Source: Erpobdella octoculata (taxonomy: Eukaryota; Annelida; Clitellata; Hirudinida; Erpobdellidae). From it: a DNA stretch of 64,000 bases. Under the pieces are notes generated by a model. The model was not told where the DNA came from. It worked only from the letters and a program-made list of their open reading frames with translations, and made no database searches. This document shows positions 13,250 to 25,560 of the stretch, piece after piece. The stretch is taken from contig OZ022239.1 of assembly GCA_963978895.1 (NCBI GenBank), positions 9,316,804-9,380,803 on the forward strand, given 5' to 3'. Position 1 is the first letter of the stretch. Each line of letters starts with the position of its first letter. The position numbers and the translations under genes are program-made.

Positions 13250-13275
13250 CATGGACTCCTATATAGGAGTCCATG
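13250..13275. repeat. Perfect 26-bp palindrome
   Basis: CATGGACTCC, then TATATA, then GGAGTCCATG reads identically on both strands. It lies in the region between the transposon remnant and the 3' end of VAMP4. The role is unknown; it may be the tip of a decayed foldback. Confidence 0.8.
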
Positions 13276-14339
13276 TATGAAGTATGTGAGGATTGAAAAT
13301 TTAAGAAACTTTCAAATCAATCTGGAATAAACAAATTTTGTATTGAAAATTAAGTGTCGCTTTCTTTAAATAAACTAAAAATTCAAAGTTCGTTTTTCTA
13401 CATAAAATTTAAATTTTAATAGATTTTATTCTATATTTCACTCAAAAAGAGTTTGGGCTTATTTTGATCACCATTGATGAAGGGCTAAAATGGAGTTACC
13501 TGATGTGGCATATAGAAGTTAATTTTGAAAATATTTTACTAGGTTTAAAAAAAGTCACTCAATTGAACAAAGTCAGAGACTGTAAATGTCAATATATACA
13601 GATTTTCCTCATTAAAGTTGTATAAATGGTTTATATAACATAAATTGATGTATGTACTTTATGTTTACTTCAGTGTACCAGTTGAACTTTGGAAATGAAA
13701 CACAGACTAGAGATTATCACCTGTAAACCAGACACTGAAGGCTATTTGATAAAAGACCAGCCAGTATTCATCATAACAAAATTGATTCACTTGAAAATAC
13801 CATGACCACATAAGCAACTTTGTATAAAAATATGGACACAATCTAATAGTCAAACAAGTAAAAACAAAAAGAAATATGTATCGTAGTATACAAGTCTTTC
13901 ATTGTAAAGAAATATTATACAAGTCCAGTAGTATTTATCTATCACAAATTTCCTAAAGATAACAGATTATTAAATTTAGCTGATTAGTGAAAAATTATAA
14001 AATTCAATTATTTCTAAAAATTACAGTGGATCACCAAATGGTAAATTCTAAGTAATATACCTGCATTACGCAACAAGAAATATGAAGCAGCGGAATAATT
14101 TACAACTATGCAAATAAAAAACAATGATAGGTGTAAAAACCAAAAGCCCAGAAAGCAAGTCAGTACGACGTGACAGTAATAGCTGTAATGCAGTTGGGAA
14201 ATAGATGATTTAAAACAAATAAAAACATGACAGAAAGACGTCTAGTTCTTGCTTTTTGACTGCACAATGACTGCAGCTGAAATAATCAATAATCATTCAA
14301 ATAATATCTTAATATAATATTTAAATCAATCAAGTATTT

Positions 14340-14987
14340 TTAGGTAATAAAAAAAATCCTACTGAGAATGATGATCAGGACAACAGCTATGAATGCACCA
14401 ATGAAGATTCTCATCTGTAACATTAACAAAAAATTAATCAAATAAGTATACTTATGAAATATATATATAACAATGTCATGGTTGCACGAGATGTGTCATT
14501 TGTCAATTAATAGATTTTGCTTTTCGACCGTATTTTTAAATGTATAACAGTTTTATTATATAATTTATTTTTAATATTTCCCTATAGTAAAATAAATTAA
14601 CATGTCATTCTCGAAAAATAAATATTATTATTTTGTTTCATTATCGGTTTTAACTAATTTCACTTTTCATTATTCTATCCATGTTTTGTTTCTTTTCGGG
14701 CTCTGATGATGACAAACTAACTGTCGAAACGCGTTAGCCCTGTTTATAACTTTAAACTTATAAGTTACACCTTTTAGTTTATTTTATAACATAATTGTCT
14801 TTTTAAATTTTTTACAAATAAACATAAATACGGCTGCAAACAAGGAATTCGTTAATAGTCTATCTTCCCAACAACGGGCTTCCCTTCGACGTTTTGAGTC
14901 TTTAGCGAAAAAATTAACAAATACAAAATGGGCAATTATATTCAATGGAGTTTGCGTACAAGAAAATATCGTACCGCTATATGCAAG

Positions 14988-15039
<52 letters not shown>

Positions 15040-15925
15040 TTGGGTAAAATCACATTTCAAATGATTTGAAATCAAAATCATTCACTTCAGAGTGATTTTG
15101 AAATCAAAACCATTTTTTCTTTCCACCAAAAAAAGATTTTAAATCAAAATCATGATTTTGATGATTTAAAATCATGAAATCATTACTAAAAAGTTTGTGC
15201 TTATTAAAATTGCTACTGATTATAATTCTTCTAGAATTCATTACAAGTCGCAAAATCTTTATTTAAAAAAATGCTTCGGCTTAATTTCAAGAGTGGTGAT
15301 TTCTCAAAAAGTGAATCAGAAAGTTTGTTTCTTATTGGCGTCTCAGTCAAACCTGCTAAACTGAACAGACGCTCAACAGGCGCAGATGAAGGAATAGGTG
15401 TGTTGTAGTACACACGAACATCTTCCTGACAATCTGGTATGAATCAATGTGCTGTAAAGAGCAGTCTGTATAAAATAAAAGGCCTTGCACAAGGTATGAT
15501 GGTAATGACAAGGAAGACATTATTCTTTGTCCCCGAGAGTTCCTTGTTGACACAGTTACAACACTTATCAATTACTTGTCCATCCAGTTCTTTATTAATC
15601 TTTAAAAAAGTTCCATCTAAAATAATAGGCAAACGAGCTCATCCATTTTTCAAACAACCTTAACAGCGGAACGTAAACAAGTAGCACGAGCCAGACCGAT
15701 TACTGCCGATTAGATACATCGATGAGTAATGAGTTAAAAAATAAGTATAACAATGGTAAAAACCATAAGCTAATAGAATAGAATTACTACTAAAAAAAAT
15801 ATTTTGATTTTAAATCGTGCAAAATCATTTTCGCTTATGGAAATTTGATTTCAAAAAAATCAAAAATCACATAATATGAATTAAATCACGATTTCAAATC
15901 ATTTGATTTCATATCTTACCCAACA

Positions 15926-15992
<67 letters not shown>

Positions 15993-18900
15993 ACCGATCC
16001 GACAGCGAAAAAACAGTCGGGAACGAGAGAGGTTGAAAATGGAGAGATCATTCGTGGGGAGCAGGCTTGCGGAGCCGTCATTTTTTTTTTAACACGGCTC
16101 CGGCTTGACTCCCTATAAAGGGGGTGTTACACGAGACAAACTTGTGCAAACATTTGACTGAAACATTGTCTAAAAAAAAAGAAGGCACAATTTATGATAA
16201 ACAGTGCCTTCTGATTGGTTGATTAAAATTTATTTTTTTGTTTTAATTAATTTTATTTAATTTTCCCTAGTTAAAGATGTTATAGGAATGAAATTGTTTT
16301 GTTGCATTCTAGATTTTTAGTTCTAATCAATTTAGACATTATTATTTATGTTTAAAAGAAAAGTAGGATTATAATTATTCTTTAAATTATATGTATTATC
16401 TCTGTGCTGCATAAATAAAATATAATTTTTAAAATATTACTTGAATGTTGAATTACTCTGTGTCAACCCAATTTTTAAATTTTGTATTAATAAAAGCAAA
16501 AATTTTGAGAGCCGGAGCCGCCAGATATTTTCGGCTCCGCAAGCCTGATGGGGAGTACCACTGTATATAGTTCTTATCATTTTTTGAAAATGGTTTCTAG
16601 CTCATTTCGTGGAAGCATATGTTTGAGGCATGGTAATTTCAGCGATTACAGCCAGTATGACTGGAGGAGCAAAAAAAGAAACTTCAGTATGTTATGCCAA
16701 ACTATGACTATAAACTATGATTTTTGGCATGACATACTTCAGTATTTCCTACACACCGCTGTTTCATCTTAAAACACAATTTGTAAAGAACTATAAAATT
16801 TAAAAAAAAAATACAAATAATTTCAGAACCGAAAAACTTAGCTTTTTTGAAAATTCTTTATACTTTGGATTTGTTTTTATTTTTATAACATGGTTTAAAC
16901 AAATTTAAAAGATTAAAAACAATATTTTAGAAAATTTCTAAAATTAAAAAAAATGCATTGCCATAAGAAATCAGTCTACATTCAAAGTTTCAGTGTAATT
17001 GTATAATGGGAAGTTTGTTAATTTTCACTTCTAGAATCTGTCTACGAAGAAAGAAAGCCAGAAAGCAAGACTTGCTGCAAAGTTAGTATAATCAATTTAA
17101 AAATGCACTACAAATTAAAATGACCAACCTTACATTCTTTCCACCAAAGTGATTTCTGAAGAGTAGTAGCCTTGGATCTGAATGCACTCGCACTGGCATT
17201 TAAATTATCTACAATTAGGATTCTTTCTATGAAAAAAATCTTCCTAACTAAATCAATTGGTTTTGTATTTTTATAGAAATTGTTTAAACAGAAAAGTTGC
17301 ATACAAAAACTTTGAACAATTATAATAACAAATTTAAAATTTTTTTAATATATCAATCGAAAGTCCAACCAGATTTGTCTTGTAAATCTTCAAGCCTTTC
17401 TCCTCTTTCCATGACCTTGCTAATGTTTGTCTGCATGATGTCCACTACCTCATGTACCTGGCCTTGAACCCTATGCCAAAAAAGAGCCAACTTCAATTAT
17501 AATAACCATAGGCGTAGACTTCGGGGCGCTGCCCCCGGACCAAATCTTGCCCCCCCCCCCGGGAAAAATTATGATTACTGCATTTTTAATAATTTATGGA
17601 TGTGTACATCTCGTCAAGAGCCATATAATTTATTTTCAATTTTTTTAATTATTATTAATCTGTTATATTAATATCTATCTTTTTTACAAACTTTTATTTA
17701 AGTTACAATCTCTCTTTGTGTGTGTGTATGTGTGTGTATGTATGTGTGTGTGAGTGTATTTCTCTGTATGCAAATCTTGCAAATAAAATTTAACAAGCTT
17801 TTTGACTAGCTAGGAAGCTTAAACTGTAAGCAAATCTTTAAATTGGATGACTATACATGATTCAATTAAAAAAAAGAAAAGAAAGAAGTGTGTTGAAAAA
17901 CTCATTTTTTTCTTTTACTTGTTATTCAAATAATTTAATAACTATTCAACTTATTTAATATCTATTTTCTGGAACTTTTGTACTTGCATTTGACCACTAC
18001 GCATAGGCGTAGACTTTGGGGGCAACGGGACAGGCTGCCCCCGGATCAAATCTTGCCCCTTCCGGGAAAAGTGTCTGCCCTCTCCGGAAAAATTAGGAAT
18101 ATTGCATTTTTAATAAATTATGGGTATGTACATTTGTATTACTTCTCTGTTCATGTGCAAGCCGAAGAAAAAAGCCAATGTACAATGAAACAGACAAGGT
18201 TAAATGCTGCTACTTTAATGAACAGTCATCAAGAAATTTCAAAAGAAATTGATATTAACACTCTAATTAACACTTCATTAAAAAATAACATTAATAGCAC
18301 TCCAATTTTCTGAAAATATGTTGTTGAAGAACATGTGTGCAACTGTTTTTTCTCAATTGTATGCTGTCGGTGGAGCGGTCGATGCAGACCGTCATGTAAC
18401 GAATGTGACTGAATGTATTGGCGTGATTGATGCCTGGATGTCGTCGAATCGTCTCAAGTTGAACTCTGACAAGACTCAGTTTATCTGGCTTGGAGGATGA
18501 AAGCAGTTACAAAAGATCAGAATAAAATCTGTGACCCTTCTTGGGGGCGCTGTGACCCTTCAACCTGCGGTGAATGATCTTGGTGTCACGATTGATGTTC
18601 CATTGACCATGCGTGATCATGTCCAGAAAATCTGCCGCTCATTATCTTACCTGCTATGCCAACTCCGAGTCATCCGCGGCTCTCTCTCAACCGAGGCTTG
18701 CCCAAATTCAAACTTTTTAGAAGAGCTTATGAAGCTAATTAATATACAATACTGTACAACTATCCATTATTATTCTATTTTTATTTTTGCACGTGACTCA
18801 CATGGCGCTCCCGTAATGGACTTTGTCGATAAGGGAGCGCCTAATCAAATGATTCTTTGATTTGATTGAATTTGCCTGGACCAGGTCTGATCCAAAACAT

Positions 18901-19926
18901 TGAGCTTTTTTTATATTGCTGAACAGGTAGAACAAGCATACTATCTAATTACTACATTTAATCATTTACTTCAATTGAGATCTTGAGCTGATGAACTTAT
19001 TATAATAATGGAACAACAGGAACAAGTTCTTTATTCAATATCTAAAAACAACAACTCCAGATGAAGTTGCTGACACAGCTATTCTCACACCAAAAAATGT
19101 TGATGTGACGTCAAAATTCTAGAAATTATTTCAGGAAGTGAAACCGTCTATATCAGTTTTAATTCTATGATTTTACATGTTCATCGTCCTATAACAATGC
19201 AGCCACATAGTGCTTTTTTTAAATTTATCCCTAAAGAAAGATCTGCTGAATAGAATGCCTTCGTCAGAATAGAAACAAAGCTGAAACTATTACAGGAAGT
19301 AATAAAAAAGTGTGTATTAGTATTGAAATTAAGTTCCATCATTTTTGACAGGTTATCGCTCGTGACTCATAATAACCCTGGATGCTGCTAAAATAACTAC
19401 TCACCCCAAAAACTCCAGGGTTACCACAGAAAAATAAAGTTATAATAAAACCATAAAAAACAAGTTGTATGTTACTAAAGTTCAAGTAGGATGTTATTGT
19501 CATAACTTATTTAGATTTTTATTTCAAATTTACCTGTTCAACCTGCCATCTCTTGATGCAGAATTGGCAATAGACACATTAGGAACAAGAGGTCCTCTAA
19601 AAAACATAACTACTACTAATAAACAATGTTAAACAAAAATGAAATAAAGATAAAAAAAATAACAACCAGACTTTTTATTACCTTAGAAAAAAGTCATCAT
19701 CATCAGAGTTTTCAAGCAGCGCTTGCTAAAATTATAATTAAATCAGATTCAACAATGCAATGTTTGCCATTAATTAAATTAATTACATGAATGTATTGAA
19801 TTTAATTATATTTTGATGTCTGTGCCCTGCCCCAAGGCCCGGTTAAAGAATAAATTTAGACTTTAAGTAACGAACCTGCTCTCTTCTACTTCCATCACTG
19901 AGATCTTTGCGAAATTTGGGCGGCAT
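14340..19926 (-). CDS. VAMP4: VAMP4-like R-SNARE (synaptobrevin family)
   Basis: Six exons, 19926-19876, 19725-19682, 19596-19534, 17470-17370, 17208-17129 and 14414-14340 (TAA), join in phase to 414 nt and 137 residues; vertebrate VAMP4 has about 141. The protein starts MPPKFRKDLSDG and has an acidic ENSDDDDFFLRGP stretch like the VAMP4-specific sorting region. The R-SNARE helix is VQGQVHEVVDIMQTNISKVM followed by ERGERLEDLQDKS; the zero-layer arginine lies in the ERGER segment. A juxtamembrane SLWWKECK and a C-terminal tail anchor follow. VAMP4 acts on trans-Golgi and endosomal vesicles, pairing with syntaxin-type Q-SNAREs. Introns carry the hAT elements at 15035 and 16062 and a LINE fragment near 18.3 kb. 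The extreme C-terminus (SRIFFIT) reads through a possible donor at 14360 and is the least certain part. Confidence 0.92.
14988..15034. repeat. TA microsatellite, left part
   Basis: An uninterrupted TA run lies against the left end of the hAT element at 15035. The run continues on the other side of the element at 15929-15989, so one TA tract was the insertion target. Confidence 0.95.
15035..15928 (-). mobile_element. hAT element with transposase C-terminal remnant, inserted in a TA tract
   Basis: The ends are inverted: AGTGTTGGGTAAAATCAC on the left and, read inward on the opposite strand, CAGTGTTGGGTAAGAT on the right. Both are followed by iterated ATGATTTGAAATC motifs. The minus frame at 15231-15413 contains IPSSAPVERLFSLAGL and RNKLSDSLFEK, the hAT dimerisation (hATC) signature. 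The flanking TA repeats hide the expected 8-bp duplication. The element lies in the last intron of VAMP4. At about 0.9 kb it is internally deleted and not autonomous. Confidence 0.8.
15929..15989. repeat. TA microsatellite, right part
   Basis: This is the continuation of the TA run at 14988-15034, on the right of the hAT insertion. Reading frames of alternating Tyr and Ile across it are not genes. Confidence 0.95.
16062..16547. mobile_element. Non-autonomous hAT (MITE-like), 486 bp
   Basis: The ends CAGGCTTGCGGAGCC and GGCTCCGCAAGCCTG are perfect inverted repeats. They are flanked by GTGGGGAG (16054-16061) and ATGGGGAG (16548-16555), an 8-bp duplication with one mismatch. Iterated GGCTCCGGCT motifs lie just inside. 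It has the same termini as the larger element at 20962-23524, including ATAAAGGGGGTGT inside one end. No coding region is seen. It lies in a VAMP4 intron. Confidence 0.85.
17511..18135 (+). repeat. Two direct copies of a transposon-end-like segment around an R1 copy
   Basis: CATAGGCGTAGACTT, then CTGCCCCCGGA, TCAAATCTTGCCCC and ATTGCATTTTTAATAA, occur at 17511-17610 and again at 18002-18135. Between them lies R1 copy 2 (17670-17930, with GTGTGTATG-rich DNA). The segment resembles ends of DNA transposons. No transposase was seen. Confidence 0.6.
18318..18715 (+). pseudogene. LINE reverse-transcriptase C-terminal fragment
   Basis: One + frame broken by a single TGA at about 18498. It reads IGVIDAWMSSNRLKLNSDKT, then QFIWLGG, then VNDLGVTIDVPLTMRDHVQK and SLSYLLCQLRVIRGSLS. 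This is the thumb-side region of reverse transcriptases of CR1/jockey-like elements (IxxWMxxNxLKLNxDKT, VxDLGVxxDxxLTMxxH). It lies in a VAMP4 intron. Confidence 0.8.
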
Positions 19927-20953
19927 TTAAAATCTTCAGTTGAAAACACTTTTTAAATTAAAAGTAAAAATAAACCTGGCTGGTACCAAGACCAGGACGA
20001 TTCTATTTTGCTTTATTTACTTTTACTATGACTGAAATCAGTGAAATCTACTATAGTAAATAGTAGGTAATATACTACTCATTTACTCATACCTCATCTT
20101 CATGTAGCAGATGCTTTTGATATATTAAATATTTATAATTTAAAACATTTAGTTTGTCTTAGAAACTATTCTATAAACATAATACATATAACCTCTGTAC
20201 GGTGTATAATGTACAGAATAAATTGTAATAATATAAGTTATCAATCGTAGTTTAATTGTCTTAAATTTAAATTTTTTTTAAATAATTTAATTACATTTGA
20301 CAGTTTGTTTGTTTAAAATTATTATTGAAGTCTTTGGTAAGCCAATACAATTAGTTTTTTGTGTGTTCTGAACTGGGGATTTTCCTTGCGTAATCTGTTT
20401 CCAATTTCTCTTGTTAATGTATTTTATGTAAATATATGGATATGATTTTGTCTATACTTGTAATTTGTTGTTTTTTATGTATGTCTAAGTCTGATAGATT
20501 TAAAGATATAAATCAAGATTGCTCGGAGAATTTAGCTGTCCACAAACTATGTGACCCGGATGCACTTCTGGAGTCTAGCGAATGTAATTAAATTGAAGTA
20601 TTTTTCATGTTTATTTCCCGGTGTAATGGTCCATCGTATTTTGGTAGAATCCAAAACAAAAATAAACTTAAATGATAGTGGTATGGGTAATCTTTCCCAC
20701 GAACGGCCCGTGGGGCGGATTAATACATAATTCTTGGCTATAATTAACTATAAACACGATGAAAAGTAAACACTAGTTTAAATTAAACATTATGATTATT
20801 AGTATAAATAATTTATTTAAAATGGGAAAATGTTATATAAAATTATTTTAATTAATTAAATAATGTAATTATAATTTAAACAATTTTACATGAAAAAAAT
20901 TTGAGTTTTTAGAAAAAGTGTAAACGAAGGAATCGCGTAGCGTGTTATATAAC
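19927..20953. other. Intergenic DNA with no recognised gene
   Basis: AT-rich DNA upstream of VAMP4. Its promoter should lie here, but no convincing core element can be singled out. No open frame of note and no terminal repeats were seen. Confidence 0.5.
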
Positions 20954-21115
20954 GTTATAACCAGGTTTGCGGAGCAGAGCCGCTAATTTTTGTAGGAGCC
21001 GGACCCAGAGCCGAAAATATCTGGCGGCTCCTGCTCTCAAAATTTTTTTATATGAGCAGAATTTTTTTTCAAGATGAAAAGCTTTGAAATTCTAAAATTA
21101 TTTGATTGTTTATCT

Positions 21116-22854
21116 CGCACTGGCTACGGATCCGGCAGTGCAGGACCTATAACTATTATTTTTCGGGGTCCGTCAATTGATAAAAAATAAACCTAAATTT
21201 TATTTTTTTTAATTTAAATTAAAATTATTAATATTAAAAACAAAATTTAAATTCATTTTTATTTAAAAAAAAAGTTGTTTGATTTAAATTTTCGATAGCA
21301 TTAGTCATAGATACTATTATCTATGACTATTTTGATCAGTGACGGACCCCTAATTATTTTTTTTCGGGATACGTCAGTGACGGACCGATAACTATTATTT
21401 TTCGGGGTCCGTCAGTGACATTTTTCAATGGTATTGGAATGAAATAAAATACAAGACAACAATAATAGTCTGATACAAATTTATTAAAGTATAAAAATAT
21501 TGAAAATTGTTTATATCAGCTCCGACATGTATAACAAAACCATTCTTTTTTGGGTTTTTTGGTTAATCCAGCACAGCTAAAATGGTACCATTCTAAGTAG
21601 CTGTCGCACTCAATACAGTTCTCTGTATCAGTGTTTTTAATACAGTGACGGCAATACCAAATATTCATTTTTTCATTTTTTTAATAGAAGTTTTTTTCAA
21701 TTTCGAGGACTACTATTTCGTTTAGAAGTTTTGCCGGAAGATCTTTAACTTCAAGGTTCATATCTGTGACAGCTGGCAAATTGGGTGAGATGTCTTCCAG
21801 TCTCCCTCCTATCAGCAAACGCCCAAGTAACACTGAAAATGTATAATTAGAATGAAATAGAAATGGCTAAAAAGGAGCAAAAGCAAAAAATTTACTTACA
21901 ATGAATTTTTTGATCGACTGATTTCTTTGATAATGGCAAACACATATCCTTTTGTTGTTTTTTCAATCCCATGGCTGTTTTTCTTTCCTTTAGCTTGGGC
22001 CGTCCTCTGAAACTAATCTTATTTGGCAATATCAGTTTGCTAGATCTTCAAGAACTCTGAAGTCAAACTGAGCCATCCCCCTTCCGCTGTTAGCTCAGCT
22101 AAATGTTTGAGTTGCCGATCTGCACGCCGAAACTTTTCCACATTTGACAATGGTCTATTACTTATAACACCCACTCCCATATGACTGATTTTTTTGTTTG
22201 AGCCCTGAAAAATTCGATGTGATTGCTGAACTTGCTGTTTTAGCCATCTATCACCAATTCCAATAAGAGAGAAAATTGGTATCCCTTTTGCTCTTCTACT
22301 TGCAAACATGTGTTTGCATGGTAGATTCATTGTTTTGGCAAATGAACAAAACACAACTGTTTTCATTCAGTGTTTCCATTTTTCTCCCAATATTTCCTTT
22401 AACCTCAAAGATTCTTGATTTCATTAGTTGGGTTTTCACAAATGAAAATGAAAAAGGTGTAAGTATCTCCATGTACTGGTTCTCGATACTGCAGCTTGGC
22501 TTACTTACATATGTTTTCATATGTTGCAATTCTGTTCTCTAATTCTGTGTAGGAGCTGAAACTATCACCCACTCTTAACGACATTGTTTGTTTATGATTT
22601 TAAAATATTTCAGCTGCCAGTGTACTTCGATAACGTAGATAAATAAACCGTGTTTTGTTTATAGCAACGCACTGGCTACGGATCCAAATTTTGTTTTTAA
22701 TATTAATAATTTTAATTTAAATATAATTAATAATAATATAAATAAATTTAAATTAAAAAAATAAAATTCACGTTCATTTTTATTTTGTTATCAATTGACG
22801 GATCCCGAAAAATAATAGTTATAGGTCCGGCACTGCCGGATCCGTAGCCAGTGC
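21116..22854 (-). mobile_element. Mutator-like (MULE) element with long inverted ends, nested in hAT
   Basis: The left end CGCACTGGCTACGGATCCGG followed by CAGTGC, and the right end in inverted form, agree for about 70 bases (also ACCTATAACTATTATTTTTC and TCCGTCAATTGATAA) and then diverge through AT-rich DNA. A partial extra copy of the end motif lies at 21330-21420 and another at 22667. The interior codes on the minus strand for a transposase remnant with SWIM and PHD fingers. I cannot see a clean target duplication at the outer ends. Confidence 0.75.
21505..22530 (-). pseudogene. MULE-type transposase remnant with SWIM zinc finger and C-terminal PHD finger
   Basis: Reading right to left on the minus strand, frames 22529-22296 and 22366-22040 overlap across a frameshift. 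They contain the SWIM-type CSFAKTMNLPCKHMFASR (CxC...CxH in its usual form; the first Cys pair is weak here) and DRWLKQQVQ. Next comes a basic FRGRPKLKERKTAMGL stretch near 21990. Then comes WYCRHCIKNTDTENCIECD with YHFSCAGL and WFCYTCRS (21665-21510), a C4HC3 PHD finger ending in a stop. SWIM plus a C-terminal PHD is a layout I associate with MULE/ZSWIM-like proteins. Frameshifts and missing introns make it non-functional or multi-exon. Confidence 0.7.
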
Positions 22855-23695
22855 GAATTTGAAATGTTTTAATATTTTACAAATGTCACAACAGCAACAG
22901 CCTTCAATCAAATGACAGTGCGCGCGCACATCACCACAAGAAATCTTTAATGAATTGTTTTCGTTTCGTTTTAGTTAGTTTGTTTACCTGCCAAACTCTG
23001 TTTTTGGTTACATTGTTATTTTTGGACTTTTTTTTATTTTATTCAAAATTTTTAAAACTGCATTAAGAATTAATACAATTATGTTCCAAATACACACTCG
23101 AGATGCGCTTCAAGATTTGCTTTCGTTTGATGAGTGTTTATATTCTTATAAAATAATTACATTTTTTTAAATTGCATATTATTTTGTTAACTTTATAGTA
23201 AAAATATTTTAACTCCGTGAAATAATTTTATCAAGCATTTAAAATTAAAGTTTTGCTGCGCCAAAAAACAAAACGTACCCTTTCGTATACATTTTAAAAT
23301 CCACTAAAAACAAAATGGTCGGTTTTAATATTTAACAATTGTCATATAAGTAGAGTAGATAAACTAATAAAGTGTAAGTATAAACAGTTAAAAATGTTTC
23401 AGTGAAAAGTTTGCGCAAGTTTGTCTTATGTGACACCCCCTTTATAGGGAGCCGGGAGCCGAGCCGTCAAATTTTCGGGAGCCGGAGACGAACCGTGGAA
23501 AAAAATGGTGGCTCCGCAAGCCTGGTTATAACTATTACCATGGCGGTAGGCGCCGTTATACGATCTTTGATTCGCTTTATCTTTATTAATTTATTTTTTT
23601 TACACTTTATGGTATATTCAAACTCAGAATTTGAATAGTATATTCAAATTCAGAAAAAAAAAATATTTTGAAACTTTTTATGCGACTACCTAGGA

Positions 23696-23792
23696 TAGGG
23701 GTAGGGTAAGGGTTAGAGGGAGGGGAGGGCTAGGGGTTGGGTTAGAGGTAGGGGTAGGGTTAGGGCTAAAGTTAGGATTAGGGTTTAATTTT
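23696..23792 (+). repeat. Degenerate interstitial telomere-like repeat
   Basis: About 95 bp of GGGTAGGGTAAGGGTTAGAG, then GGTTGGGTTAGAGG, GGTAGGGTTAGGGC and GGATTAGGG. This is the animal telomere hexamer TTAGGG with many one-base variants. It lies in intergenic DNA about 170 bp right of the hAT target duplication. Confidence 0.7.
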
Positions 23793-23799
23793 AATACGG

Positions 23800-25560
23800 G
23801 ATTTCAATCTTACAGATTGCAGTCACGGTGAAGGGGCAATAGCAGCCACCTCATAAAAAGTGACTAGCGGGGTTACATCGTTGTTTCTCTCGCCTTTTGT
23901 TCTTTATCGTTTTACATAGAAAAAGTTTTAAAATTTAAAATTAATTTTTTTTATAACTGATAGTTTGTTTTTTAAATAAAATTTTATTATAAACTAATTT
24001 TATTTCTTTTTTATTCATTTCATTCATACGATCATCATACCTCACCACTCACAACTACGATGTAAATAGTGCTTGGAAGGGTACTACTTACCGTTTTCAA
24101 AGTCTTGCAAATTACAATAAATGTTTTTTTTTTTAAATTCAATTTGGTATAAAAAAAATTTTTTTTTATGTTATTGTAACAAAATAATCAAAATACCGTG
24201 GTATGGACAGAGAATTAAACAGCTTATAAAAACTTCATCTGTAATATTTCAACATTTTAAGACATTTAAAAATTTTTCCTCTGTGTGCCTAGGCAAAATT
24301 TAAAGTAAGGCGATTTTTAGATATTATGTTTGTAATATTTTCAAGAATCCTACTCTCACCGCAAAAATCGGTTGAAATCTTCCTTATAGATCTGAGATTC
24401 TGAAGTTATTCTTATAATTAGAACGGGATTTTGTCTCGAGACTAAAAATTTACTTTAAAAATTCAGTGGGGACGATTTTGTTATTAAACAGTTAATAACA
24501 CAACATATGTCAATCACACTACATTAAGTAATAATGACAAAATCGCAGTTGCGGACCAGCCATGGCGGTCAAGTAATCTCCTAGTGTAGTAGCTTGGCTC
24601 AATTTTGATGGGAATTAACCGTTATTTTTTACATTTTTGCCTCCTAGAATAGCTGATGTCAGAGGTACATTTTTCAAAATTTTCTTAAACCGTCCATTAT
24701 TTTATAACCAAAATTTTCTTTTTCAAAAATCCTTGAGAAGGAAATGGCCCTGCTGCCCCCGAAATGACGGCCCTAAAAGACCTCCCCAGAATGTCCTGAC
24801 CTGGTGGGAATGAAGCAAGCACAGACAATTTAGCAATTCTTTTTTGGAACTGCAGCCTTAAAATGTTGAATTAAAAATGATCAATCTCATTTGCTTATAA
24901 ATTGTAAAAATATATTGCTGGGAAAAATATGTTTTATTTGCTTGATAATAAGTTTAATTATAATTTTTATATACAATTTATAATATATAATTTTTTATTG
25001 AGACCACCTAGAAATAATAGGCTAAATTCTAAAATCAAAACTATCTATTAAAAAACTAAAATGTATTGTAGGAGTATGACTGTTAAGTCTAAGTGCAATA
25101 GTAATTGTTGTAACAATGCAGTGATCCAGAGTGAAAGATAAGCAACTCACATAATTTTATTGTTGGGGGTTGCCAAAGCATGGCAAATTTTATTAAGGGG
25201 TCGCGGCACTAAAAAGATTGAGAACCTCTGCCTTAATACAAATAAAAGAAAAAAGACTAATTTGTTTTAATTTCATATTTTTGGCTATTGAATTAATAAA
25301 CAAATATTCATATCACAGATAAATTCCCGCTCAATGATTTGTTTAAAAATTTTTTAAAGCAATTGGTCTGAAACGTTCGGGTATCATTGATGCATAACAA
25401 ACGAATAGTTACATTTTTATTTATGTAGGTGCTATTTTAGTACTTACAGCAGGGGATTGCCTAAATTTTTGATAATTTTTTGTTTTAAAAATTGGATTTT
25501 TAAATGAAAATGTTTTATACTTCCAAGCTTTATGTTTTTATTAATTTTTAAATTTTCTAG
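23800..25560. other. Intergenic DNA with hAT-end fragments
   Basis: No gene recognised, although upstream exons of the gene at 25561 should lie here or further left. Near 24745-24770 the text GGCCCTGCTGCCCCCG...ACGGCCCT resembles a hAT end. At 25175-25235 GGGGTCGCGGCACTAAAAAG followed by ATTGAGAACCTCTG looks like one end of another hAT-type element. Neither has a visible partner. Confidence 0.5.

Larger units (their letters stand above)
20962..23524. mobile_element. 2.56-kb hAT element with perfect 8-bp duplication GTTATAAC, containing a MULE
   Basis: GTTATAAC lies at 20954-20961 and 23525-23532. The ends CAGGTTTGCGGAGC and GGCTCCGCAAGCCTG are inverted and match the 486-bp element at 16062. 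GGAGCCGGA-type motifs are iterated subterminally, and CCCCCTTTATAGGG is shared with the smaller copy. No hAT transposase remains. Most of the interior is the MULE at 21116-22854. Because both ends and both duplications survive, the order of insertion is clear: hAT first, MULE second. Confidence 0.88.
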
